Part shown: positions 42,998-51,323 of the stretch, piece by piece
Layout: each line of letters starts with the position of its first letter
How positions within the stretch are numbered: position 1 is the first letter of the stretch
Program-made: the position numbers and the translations under genes
The notes under the pieces: model-generated
The model's database searches: none
The model's input: only the letters and a program-made list of their open reading frames with translations
Told to the model about the DNA's origin: nothing
DNA from: JAQUBU01 sp036677685
GTDB taxonomy: Bacteria > Bacillota > Syntrophomonadia > Syntrophomonadales > Syntrophomonadaceae
NCBI GenBank assembly: GCA_036677685.1
Contig: JAVBWA010000004.1
Span: forward strand, 124,001 to 188,000
Length of the DNA: 64,000 bases
Reading direction: 5' to 3'

Positions 42998-43018
42998 GAG
43001 ATTTGAGGTGAAGAAATC

Positions 43019-43312
43019 ATGATTATTTCAAAAACCCAGTTGCAGAATGTCCTGAAGATATATAACCAGGGAAGCAGCAAAATAGATAAAACCCAGGTCA
43101 GCAAAGCTGTGGCGAAAAACGATCAACTGGCCATTTCCCAGGAAAGCAAATTCACTCAAAGATTAATGCAGGCGATTAAACAGGCCGATGATATCCGGGT
43201 TGACAAGGTAGCTGCACTGGAAGAGCAAATTTCGTCCGGCACTTACACGGTTTGTGATGATGAAGTAGCCGAAAAGATGATTGAAAGAGCTATTGTTGAC
43301 CGGTTTGTATAG
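43019..43312 (+). CDS. flgM: Anti-sigma-28 factor FlgM
   Basis: A 97-residue, Lys/Gln-rich protein. The C-terminal half carries the FlgM family pattern: FTQRLMQAIKQADDIRVDKV, then ALEEQISSGTYTVCDDEVAE, then KMIERAIVDRF. It binds the flagellar sigma factor SigD/FliA until the hook-basal body is complete. GAGGTG lies 7 nt before ATG 43019. It is first in the flgM-flgN-flgK-flgL series, and a structured repeat lies just before it. Confidence 0.92.
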   Translation: MIISKTQLQNVLKIYNQGSSKIDKTQVSKAVAKNDQLAISQESKFTQRLMQAIKQADDIRVDKVAALEEQISSGTYTVCDDEVAEKMIERAIVDRFV

Positions 43313-43327
43313 AAAGCGGTGGCTGAA

Positions 43328-43840
43328 ATGGAAAAGCTGATTGGCGATTTTATCAACATGGTCGCCAAAGAAAATGAAATTCTGGACAGCTTGGCGGATT
43401 TTGCGCAGGAGAAAAAGAATTTAATCATACTCGGTAAAGTCCAAGAACTGGATAGTCTGATTAGAAAAGAGGGCACCGTAATTTCGAATTTAGATAGAGT
43501 GGAAGGTGCCCGTTTTAAATTACAAGGTCAACTGGCGGCCAATTGGGGAGTTAAATTGAGCGAGTTTAATGCTCCCGAAATACTGGCAAAGGTTAAAAAA
43601 GCCTATCCCGAGATTTACAGCCGGCTTGAAGAAGCTATAAGCCGCTTGGATTATAATATGGTTCGTTTGAAAGCGTTGAATTCCCACAATAATGAATTGA
43701 TCAACCAGTCGCTTGATTTTATCAGTGTAATGGAGTCAATGTTAGGCGGCGACGTTGCCGGAACCTATTCACGAAAAGGGCAGCAAACCGATGAGACTCA
43801 AGCCCGCCCCCGGCTCAACCTTTTAGACAAGAAAATTTAA
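43328..43840 (+). CDS. flgN: FlgN-family chaperone (YvyG)
   Basis: An all-helical protein of ~170 residues (MEKLIGDFINMVAKENEILD, EKKNLIILGKVQELDSLIRK, then NMVRLKALNSHNNELINQSL). This is the FlgN fold that guards FlgK and FlgL before export. ATG 43328 follows GCGGTGG; a GTG at 43319 is inside that site. It lies 15 nt after flgM and before flgK, the usual place. Confidence 0.85.
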   Translation: MEKLIGDFINMVAKENEILDSLADFAQEKKNLIILGKVQELDSLIRKEGTVISNLDRVEGARFKLQGQLAANWGVKLSEFNAPEILAKVKKAYPEIYSRLEEAISRLDYNMVRLKALNSHNNELINQSLDFISVMESMLGGDVAGTYSRKGQQTDETQARPRLNLLDKKI

Positions 43841-43910
43841 GTAAAACTGTGAAGCAGTTTTCTCCTTAATAAAAAAATAAAAATTCGAAATTATGAAGTG
43901 AGGTTATAAA

Positions 43911-46430
43911 ATGGGTGCTTTTTTTGGCCTGGAAATAGGAAAAAGGGGAATTTTCACATCGCAAACGGCATTGGATATTACCGGACACAATATCAGTAAT
44001 GCGAATACCACAGGCTATGCCCGGCAGGCTCCCGACATAGTAACCACCTCGCCTTGGCATGCACCCATGCTTAACAACGGCAGCCGGATAGGGCAGCTCG
44101 GCACCGGTTCGGATGTTGCCAGTATAGAACGGCTGCGGGATGAACTCCTGGATAGCCAGATTCGCAACGAGACCAAAACCGCCGGCTACTGGAATTCGAT
44201 GCAGGAAACCATGGACCGGATCGAAGCCATACTTAATGAACCATCGGAAGACGGGCTGAGGGGAGTTATGGATCAGTTCTGGGAGTCATGGGAAGATTTA
44301 TCCCTCAATCCGGAGAGCGAGTCGGTGCGTTCGGTGGTAATCCAGCGAGGTCTGGCCACTGCAGAAGCCTTTAACCATACCTATACCCAGTTGCAGGAAC
44401 TTCGCAGCGACACTAATGAACAAGTGAAAATAAAAATCGGTGAAGTTAATTCCATGGCCAAGCAAATAGCCGATTTAAACAAGCAAATAGCATCGGTTAC
44501 GGCAGCCGGAAAACAGCCCAACGACTTGAAAGACAAGCGGGATTTGCTGGTGCTGCAGCTCAGTGAATTGGCGGATGTCAGGGTTTCCACGGAAAAGAAC
44601 GATATGATCAGCGTTCAACTGGGAGACCGCCAACTGGTTCAGGGCGTGGATTATAACCAGATAGCCCTCCTCAAAGATGATGAAGGAATGTACATGCCGG
44701 TTTGGAATGACAGCCAGACCGGGGTGAGAATAGGAAGCGGAACCATTAGGGGGTTGCTGGATGCCCGGGGCCGTACCAACCTTGACCAGGAATCAGATCC
44801 CAGCGCGTACAAGGAAACTATTCCCAATATGATTGCACAGCTTAATACTTTAGCCAAAACCTTGATAATTAAAACCAATGAAATCCATCAGGGGGGCTAT
44901 AGCCTGAACAATAAAACCGGGATCCCGGACGGTGACAACTTTTTTGATATGCCGGCCGACCCGGATACCTATACGGAATGGGCCGGTTTTATGGATGTAA
45001 ATACCGAACTGCAGACAGATGTTAAAAATTTGGCAGCAGCCAATAAACGAACCTGGGATGCCGATGGAAATAAAAGCAATTTTGGGGATGGCGACAATGC
45101 TCTGCAAATTGCGCAGTTGAAACACAGCCTGAATACCCCGGATAATGCGGTTAAAACCGAAGGGTTGAATATTGATTTTTCATCTCATACCCCCATATCT
45201 TTTATTATGGACAGCGGGGATGGCGTAAAGACCGTATCCATTGCCCCGCCATATACTTTTGCGGATATGGAAACCCTGGCCACCGCTCTGCAGACGGCCA
45301 TGGACGAGAATGATATTGTGGCCAATGTGAGATGTGAAGGCAATGAACTGGTTTTCTATTCGACTAAAACCGAATCGCTGGATGTAATTTATCCCACTTC
45401 CGGGATTACCGATTTTTCCAGCAGCGGACTGCAAAATGGAGAATACCAGATTAAAACCCGGGTGGACCAGCCGGAAGCCCAAGATGCCAGTGTAAGACTT
45501 CTGCAAAGCTACAACCAGAAATCCGCCGCAAGCATATTCGGCAGCGGGGCTCTGGCTGCTGCACCTACCAATACGGCTCTGGCTTTAAACGCTTCCATTG
45601 AAATTGAAGTCAGCAAAGTTGACAGCATAACCGGCGAGGTCAGTTATTCTTATGTTTCCCACGAATACAACCGCGATGGAACTTATACCCAGCAAACCGG
45701 CGGGTTTATCCTTAAATATGGCGGAGCGTCCACCCAGGTGGCAAGCATCGGCGGAATGAGTGTTGAAATAACCGGGCTGGATCAAAAATCGGCCCGCGAC
45801 GCTATAGAACTTAAAGTAGGAGATAAAGGTATCCTGGGGCTTACGGCCGCAACTGCCGCAGCCACTATCTACCAGCGGGTGGATATAAATTATGAACACA
45901 ATTCCATTAATGAAGTAAGCCAAAGCTTTGTTTTTGACGAAAATGTCCTAAACCCGACGGCTCCCGCAACCACCAAAACTACGGCCATGCACTTTTTCAC
46001 TATGAATAGTATTGAGACCAGCAACCTTTACGGAGAATCCTATGATGGTTGTGTGGAAATAAGCAACGGCACCCTGGCCACCACTGACGCAGCCAATCCA
46101 GATGCACCGGCTGCATATTTCTCATATTACAAAGGAACATCCGCAAACAGCGGTATGGTGGAAAATTCGACTTCGGATGATTACTGGCGGCTGGTAAGCT
46201 CCCAGGCCGGGGTAGTAAGCCAGGAAGCCCAGCGGATGGTTGAAAACCAGGATATACTACTAGGACAACTCGACGAGAAATGGGAATCACTTTCCGGAGT
46301 TTCGCTCGATGAAGAAATGACCAACATAATTAAATACCAGCATGCTTTTTCAGCGGCCTCACGATTTATAACCAGCATGGATGAAGAATTGGATGTAATT
46401 ATCAACCGCATGGGGCGGGTGGGACTCTAG
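43911..46430 (+). CDS. flgK: Flagellar hook-associated protein FlgK (HAP1), enlarged
   Basis: The N-terminal FlgK signature is clear: FFGLEIGKRGIFTSQTALDI, TGHNISNANTTGYARQ, then LRDELLDSQIRNETKTAGYW. The C-terminus ends with SGVSLDEEMTNIIKYQHAFS and a heptad tail. At 839 residues it is well above the usual 450-650. The extra length sits in the variable D2/D3-type region (about residues 360-770), which includes a flagellin-IN-like segment (FIMDSGDGVKTVSIAPPYTF). It forms the first hook-filament junction ring and is exported by the flagellar type III system. Confidence 0.93.
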   Translation: MGAFFGLEIGKRGIFTSQTALDITGHNISNANTTGYARQAPDIVTTSPWHAPMLNNGSRIGQLGTGSDVASIERLRDELLDSQIRNETKTAGYWNSMQETMDRIEAILNEPSEDGLRGVMDQFWESWEDLSLNPESESVRSVVIQRGLATAEAFNHTYTQLQELRSDTNEQVKIKIGEVNSMAKQIADLNKQIASVTAAGKQPNDLKDKRDLLVLQLSELADVRVSTEKNDMISVQLGDRQLVQGVDYNQIALLKDDEGMYMPVWNDSQTGVRIGSGTIRGLLDARGRTNLDQESDPSAYKETIPNMIAQLNTLAKTLIIKTNEIHQGGYSLNNKTGIPDGDNFFDMPADPDTYTEWAGFMDVNTELQTDVKNLAAANKRTWDADGNKSNFGDGDNALQIAQLKHSLNTPDNAVKTEGLNIDFSSHTPISFIMDSGDGVKTVSIAPPYTFADMETLATALQTAMDENDIVANVRCEGNELVFYSTKTESLDVIYPTSGITDFSSSGLQNGEYQIKTRVDQPEAQDASVRLLQSYNQKSAASIFGSGALAAAPTNTALALNASIEIEVSKVDSITGEVSYSYVSHEYNRDGTYTQQTGGFILKYGGASTQVASIGGMSVEITGLDQKSARDAIELKVGDKGILGLTAATAAATIYQRVDINYEHNSINEVSQSFVFDENVLNPTAPATTKTTAMHFFTMNSIETSNLYGESYDGCVEISNGTLATTDAANPDAPAAYFSYYKGTSANSGMVENSTSDDYWRLVSSQAGVVSQEAQRMVENQDILLGQLDEKWESLSGVSLDEEMTNIIKYQHAFSAASRFITSMDEELDVIINRMGRVGL

Positions 46431-46547
46431 ATAAACATAGGTTTAAATAAGCAAGCACAAGTTGTATATTGCCTGCCAAAACCGGTATGAGTAGAAATGC
46501 TAAGTATTCCGTAATAATTCAAAATTTTATTAAGGGGATTGAGCAAA

Positions 46548-49500
46548 ATGATGCGTGTAACCAGCAAAATGATGGTTAACAGTCTTAACCATAATTTGAA
46601 CCGCAATACACTGAGGTTGAGCGAGTTGTATAACCAGCTGTCGACCACCCGAAGAATCAACAAACCTTCCGATGACCCGGCCGGCTTGGTGAAGGCAATG
46701 CGGTTGCGCACCAACCTGGTGGAAGGGGAGCAGTACATTTCCAATATCAGCGAATCTATGGGTTTTATGGATACTACCGATTCAGCTTTAAATGATATTA
46801 ACGAAATCCTGCATACCGCCAGGGAAAAGACCGTTGCCGCGGCCACCAGCGCCAAAACCACCAGTGACTTTGAGGCGATAGCCAAGGAAATAAGAGAGCT
46901 CAATGAGCAGCTTAAGCTTATTGCCAATACCGCTTATGGCAGCAAGTATATATTTGCGGGGACCAATGTTACGGAAGAACCTTATCAGGCCAGCGGCTGG
47001 CAGGGCAATACATCTGCTATCTTGGCGGAAATCGGGTTAGGGGTAACAGTTCCGATCAACATAGATGCCAAGAGCTTTTTTGCAGGCCGCACCGATGATT
47101 TAAGCGTTAAGACGGCCTCCGGAATCAATCCCGACAAGATAATAGTAAAAAATCTGCAGGAGGGCGATTACATAGTTAACACCAGCAGCGGGGTCAGTAG
47201 CGAAATCGCCAACAACCTGAATGCGGTTAATAATAAGGGGAACTTTTTCTTTTATAACGATCCAGCTTCCGGTACTGCAAAGGCTGCTTCAATAGTGGGC
47301 AGTGTCACTGACGGAACCATGGGTTCACCCTACAGCGGCTCGCTGAGCATGGAAGTTACCGCTTTCGATGAGGTGAATAATACCCTAACCGTCAGTATCC
47401 AGGGTCAACTGGCGATTGGCAACGGTGAATATAAGGATATAAATATCACTACCACAAAGGATTTGGATATGGATGCCGGTGTCGGTGATAACATTCTCAA
47501 CCTGACCGCCGCCGAACTGGAGGCCGGAGGTTTGAACGGAGCAACCCAGGATCTGAATATTTGGAACAATAGCAGTTATGCTTTGGCAGGCATCAGTGCA
47601 GGTACTGATGCGGAATATACGGTAGGTGATACGGTTAAAATCGGGCTTACGGCAGTAACGGATACGGCTCAGGAAGTAAACAAGCAACTGGGCTCGCTGG
47701 ATAACGAGGGCAAGTTTTTCTTTACTACAGGTGCTAATGCTCCTGCAGCCTCCCTGGCGGCAGGAACCGGGATAGCCGGGAATACCGATTCGCCATATCA
47801 TGGCTATCTTAAAATGGAAGTTGCGGCAGGTGGAGTTAATGCCGCCGCAGACGAGCTTACCGTTAATATAACCGGTCAGGTGGCCATCGGCGATGGAACT
47901 TACCAGAATGTAACAGTAAATGGTATTATCCTGCACATGGATGCTGCGGCCGGAACAGAAATCTGCACCATACCTGCGGCTGCCATTGGAGGTGCGGCAG
48001 CCGACCCGCCTCTGGTGATATGGAACAACAGTGGTAGTGGTTTGGACCTGGCGGGGATAAATGACACAGATCCGGAATTTGCGGACGGAGACCAGGTGGG
48101 CATCCAGTTGTCCTTACCCATGGTTCAGAGTACGGCGGTCGAAAGCCAGAGTTATCTTACGGCAGTACCCAATGCCGGTTCCTTCTTCTATGAAAACATG
48201 GGCCAGGAGGCAACCCTGGGAGTAGGTTCAGGCAGCGGTTCATTGCTGATGCCGGACGGGCAGCCGCGGCCCCTGACCAATGACTCGTCATACAGCGGCT
48301 CTTTGATGATTGAGACCACGAAAGTTGAACCGGGCAACGGCAAAATCGGCCCCCGGGTTACCTCGGTGGCGGCTGCGGGAAACAGTACGACCCTCACCCT
48401 GAACCGGGCTTTGTATATGAAGGATGAGACCAGTGGCGACATGGTAGCCATAAGCGATAACACCGATTTGAAGGACTATTTCAATGTTACACGGGGAGTC
48501 AATCAAAATCCGGTAAGCGGACTAATTACCAGTGCAATTTATGATGCCGATACCAAAGAGATTACCTTGACTTTTAACACTGCTGATATCCAGGCTGGAG
48601 ATACCATTACCTGGAATAATGATTGGGACGCTACGCCCGCTCCCGGTTCGACGGTGGCCGAATCGGGCAGGGGCAGGTTGTACGACCAGTATGGCAACGA
48701 ATTTCAGAGAATTGACGATGAAGGCAATGAGAATCAGCCGATTAAACTGACCTGCAATACTGCGGGTACACCTCCAAGCAATTACGAAGATAAATATGAA
48801 TCCGGGAAAATTTCCGTTGATATCAAAGGACATATGTATACCGGAGATGGTAAATATAAATATGTGGAACTGGAAAACATAGTTATCGACAGCGAGACGG
48901 CTCAAAATGGACAAATATTCAAGATTTCGGCAGCGGACATCAACGACCCGGAATTTACCGAAGACCTGGTAATATGGAACAACGGAGCGGATACTCTGGG
49001 CGGGATAGATCCGGACAACCCCCAAATCAAGGTCGGGGACAAGACAGTTATAGCTTTGTCCAAACAAAGCGATACCAGTTCCCAAAATACGGAGATTAAA
49101 TTCGACTACACAGCAGCGGATGGGACCGTGGTGCAAGGCACTCAGAATCTGAAATTTAACAACGGAACTTTTGATTACAATACCCGGGAATTGAGATTTT
49201 TTACTCTGAATGAACAGACCGGACTGGAATACAGCGGCGATATGTCATTGGAAACCGGGGTTTTTGGCAACCGCGAGGAAGCCGTCTCCTTTACCTGGAA
49301 TGAAGGCATCTTTTCCTACATGGAAGATTTAGCCAGGAAGATAGAAGCCGGTAAAGTGCCGGAAACCAGCATGGAACTGGGGGACAATAGTGAAAGAATG
49401 CAGGAACTTTTGCTGTATAGATCAACAATCGGCGCCCGGGTCAACCGCCTGGAATTGCAGGAAAGCCGCCTGGAATCAATCCAGATAACCTATACCGAAC

Positions 49501-49634
49501 TCCTTTCCAAAACCGAGGATGCCGATATAGCTGAAGTTATAATGCAACTGCAATTGCAGGAGAATGTTTATCAGGCCGCCTTGGCGGCTGGAGCCAGTAT
49601 AATACAACCAAGCCTGATGGATTTCCTGGGCTAA
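46548..49634 (+). CDS. flgL: Flagellar hook-associated protein FlgL (HAP3), giant form with internal three-fold repeat
   Basis: The N-terminal ~150 residues are standard FlgL (MRVTSKMMVNSLNHNLNRNT, then PSDDPAGLVKAMRLR, then ELNEQLKLIANTAYGSKYIF), and the last ~100 match too (IGARVNRLELQESRLESIQI, ending in AGASIIQPSLMDFLG). Between them lie ~720 extra residues; FlgL is usually near 300. A ~155-residue module occurs three times (about 224-380, 381-535 and 536-850): G-x-FFF/Y at its head, SPYSGSLSMEV, then IGNGEYKD, then LNIWNNS, then GD-x-V. The third copy is split by an Ig-like domain (about 597-748). ATG 46548 is used, since TTG 46539 is too close to AAGGGG. Confidence 0.92.
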   Translation: MMRVTSKMMVNSLNHNLNRNTLRLSELYNQLSTTRRINKPSDDPAGLVKAMRLRTNLVEGEQYISNISESMGFMDTTDSALNDINEILHTAREKTVAAATSAKTTSDFEAIAKEIRELNEQLKLIANTAYGSKYIFAGTNVTEEPYQASGWQGNTSAILAEIGLGVTVPINIDAKSFFAGRTDDLSVKTASGINPDKIIVKNLQEGDYIVNTSSGVSSEIANNLNAVNNKGNFFFYNDPASGTAKAASIVGSVTDGTMGSPYSGSLSMEVTAFDEVNNTLTVSIQGQLAIGNGEYKDINITTTKDLDMDAGVGDNILNLTAAELEAGGLNGATQDLNIWNNSSYALAGISAGTDAEYTVGDTVKIGLTAVTDTAQEVNKQLGSLDNEGKFFFTTGANAPAASLAAGTGIAGNTDSPYHGYLKMEVAAGGVNAAADELTVNITGQVAIGDGTYQNVTVNGIILHMDAAAGTEICTIPAAAIGGAAADPPLVIWNNSGSGLDLAGINDTDPEFADGDQVGIQLSLPMVQSTAVESQSYLTAVPNAGSFFYENMGQEATLGVGSGSGSLLMPDGQPRPLTNDSSYSGSLMIETTKVEPGNGKIGPRVTSVAAAGNSTTLTLNRALYMKDETSGDMVAISDNTDLKDYFNVTRGVNQNPVSGLITSAIYDADTKEITLTFNTADIQAGDTITWNNDWDATPAPGSTVAESGRGRLYDQYGNEFQRIDDEGNENQPIKLTCNTAGTPPSNYEDKYESGKISVDIKGHMYTGDGKYKYVELENIVIDSETAQNGQIFKISAADINDPEFTEDLVIWNNGADTLGGIDPDNPQIKVGDKTVIALSKQSDTSSQNTEIKFDYTAADGTVVQGTQNLKFNNGTFDYNTRELRFFTLNEQTGLEYSGDMSLETGVFGNREEAVSFTWNEGIFSYMEDLARKIEAGKVPETSMELGDNSERMQELLLYRSTIGARVNRLELQESRLESIQITYTELLSKTEDADIAEVIMQLQLQENVYQAALAAGASIIQPSLMDFLG

Positions 49635-49656
49635 TTTAGCGAACGGAGTGAAACAG

Positions 49657-50220
49657 GTGGATTTAAAAATAACTCAGCAAGCTGGGCAAATTGGTTTGAA
49701 TATTCAAAAACCCCAGGTGAAGCTAAGCATAACTCCGCCTCGTGAAAACGTGTCCTATAACCAGGCGGAGGTACTGGTTACTGCAAAGGACCCCAAAGTC
49801 CGGATAGACCAGACTCAGGTTTTTGAGGATATTGGTTTACGCAAGCCTATGGTTTTTAGCGAATATATGGATTCCCTGGGTTGGTCCAAGAGTATGGAAG
49901 GGATAGCCCGGAGAGTGCAGGAAGGGGAAAGCCTGGCGGCCATTGATAAAGGCAGCACAGTAGGAGGAGTAATTAAATCAAGAGATAGGGAAGAAGCAAA
50001 GTGTCCTTTTAATATTGGATTTATTCCGGAACACGCCCCGGTAATAGAGGCCGAGGTGGAAAACCTGCAAATCGAAGCTCCGCCCGGTGGTGTAACGCTT
50101 GGCTGTGAACTGGGCGACGTGGAGAACAACGCTCCCTGGGCCAAGGTTGAAATGTATATATTGCAAAAACCCTATTGTGATGTTAAATGGGTCGGCAGTC
50201 ACTATGATGCCATTACATAA
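49657..50220 (+). CDS. DUF6470 (YviE-like) protein
   Basis: GTG 49657 is chosen, with CGGAG 8 nt before; GTG 49648 overlaps that site. The ~187-residue protein starts MDLKITQQAGQIGLNIQKPQ, contains TPPRENVSYNQAEVLVTAKD and a middle helix (RVQEGESLAAIDKGSTVGGV), and ends in a strand-rich part (GVTLGCELGDVENNAPWAKV). This matches the YviE/DUF6470 pattern found between flgL and fliW in Firmicutes. Role unknown; the placement suggests filament or flagellin handling. Confidence 0.85.
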   Translation: MDLKITQQAGQIGLNIQKPQVKLSITPPRENVSYNQAEVLVTAKDPKVRIDQTQVFEDIGLRKPMVFSEYMDSLGWSKSMEGIARRVQEGESLAAIDKGSTVGGVIKSRDREEAKCPFNIGFIPEHAPVIEAEVENLQIEAPPGGVTLGCELGDVENNAPWAKVEMYILQKPYCDVKWVGSHYDAIT

Positions 50221-50582
50221 AAGGGGAGGCGTAAGGGGAAGAAAACCCTAACTACACAGCTATTTAATTATTAGCAGTTTTTTGACTTAATTTGAAAATA
50301 AGTAACAATTAGACACTGATTATTAACGCAGAGAAAAATAGCAAAAAGAAAAATCTTATTATCTAGGTTTATCTGCGTCAAAATGGTTCTCATTTACAAC
50401 TTCAGCGTATTTTCATGGGCAGTTGCCTGTGCCCTTTGGGTATGTACTGCGGTCATGAGGGCTTAAAAACACTGGTAAAAACGACAGGTTGACAAATATG
50501 CAAGTAAGGAATCAAGAGTGGGCCGATTAATTACCCCTTACGCCTCACTCCTTACCCCTTACGGAAATTAAGGGAGATAAGC
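50221..50582. other. 362-bp gap between the DUF6470 gene and fliW with inverted GGCGTAAGGGG motifs
   Basis: No ORF of note. GGCGTAAGGGG near 50229-50239 is inverted as CCCCTTACGCC near 50534-50544, and the TACCCCTTAC motif is then repeated in tandem near 50551-50560. Between them lie A+T-rich sequence and a hairpin-rich stretch near 50416-50463 (GGGCA/TGCCC; GCCC/GGGC). It could be a small inserted element or an untranslated RNA. It probably also holds a promoter for fliW-csrA-fliD. Confidence 0.4.
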
Positions 50583-51044
50583 ATGAAGATAAAATCTACT
50601 TTGCTGGGTGAACTGGAATACGAAGAAAAGGATCTAATTGATTTCCCGGTGGGAATTCCCGCATTTGAAAATGAAAAGAAGTTTCTTGTTATTGCCATGG
50701 AAGAAGGGGCTCCCTTTTATTACCTGCATTCAGCCAGTAATCCGGACTTATGCATGGTAATGGCCAATCCCTTTGTATTTTTCCCGAATTATGCATTTGA
50801 AATCGACGATGAGCAGATCAAACAACTGGAATGTGAAGACAAACGGGAAGAACTGGCTATTTATGTGCTTTTAACCATAGCCGAGGATTTCCGCCAGAGT
50901 ACGGCCAATCTCCTGGCACCTATAACTATTAACAGCCAGAAAAGAAAAGGACTGCAGTTTATTGCCGTAAACAGCGATTATAAAACCAGACACCCTATTT
51001 TCCCCCAGGTGCAGGCGGAGATTGCCGCAGCACAGGAGGGTTAG
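50583..51044 (+). CDS. fliW: Flagellar assembly factor FliW
   Basis: A 153-residue protein with the FliW pattern: LGELEYEEKDLIDFPVGIPA, then FENEKKFLVIAMEEGAPFYY, LHSASNPDLCMVMANPFVFF, and RQSTANLLAPITINSQKRKG. FliW binds flagellin and CsrA. When flagellin is exported, FliW is freed, binds CsrA and relieves CsrA repression of flagellin translation. csrA follows after 3 nt, and a candidate CsrA target hairpin lies before the flagellin gene. Confidence 0.93.
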   Translation: MKIKSTLLGELEYEEKDLIDFPVGIPAFENEKKFLVIAMEEGAPFYYLHSASNPDLCMVMANPFVFFPNYAFEIDDEQIKQLECEDKREELAIYVLLTIAEDFRQSTANLLAPITINSQKRKGLQFIAVNSDYKTRHPIFPQVQAEIAAAQEG

Positions 51045-51047
51045 ATT

Positions 51048-51284
51048 ATGCTGGTACTGAGCCGTAAAAAAGGCGAGAGCATAATAATCGGCGATAATAT
51101 TGAAATCAGTATTATAGATATACAGGGGGACCAGGTTCGAGTGGGGATCAACGCCCCGCGCGAAGTCAATATTTTTCGTAAAGAAGTTTTTGAACAGATC
51201 CGGGATGAAAACTTGAAAGCGGCACAAAAAATGGAAGGGCTGCCTGAACTCCTGGAAGAACTGAAAAAGCTCAAGAAGAATTAA
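51048..51284 (+). CDS. csrA: Translational regulator CsrA
   Basis: The family start MLVLSRKKGESIIIGDNIEI is followed by VRVGINAPREVNIFRKEVFE with the Arg-rich RNA-binding strand. At 78 residues it is slightly longer than Bacillus CsrA (74). It binds GGA in hairpin loops near ribosome binding sites. The fliW-csrA pair forms the usual homeostatic circuit for flagellin. Confidence 0.94.
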   Translation: MLVLSRKKGESIIIGDNIEISIIDIQGDQVRVGINAPREVNIFRKEVFEQIRDENLKAAQKMEGLPELLEELKKLKKN

Positions 51285-51323
51285 GAATACTATATTTTTC
51301 GGCAACCGAAAGGAGGAATATAT

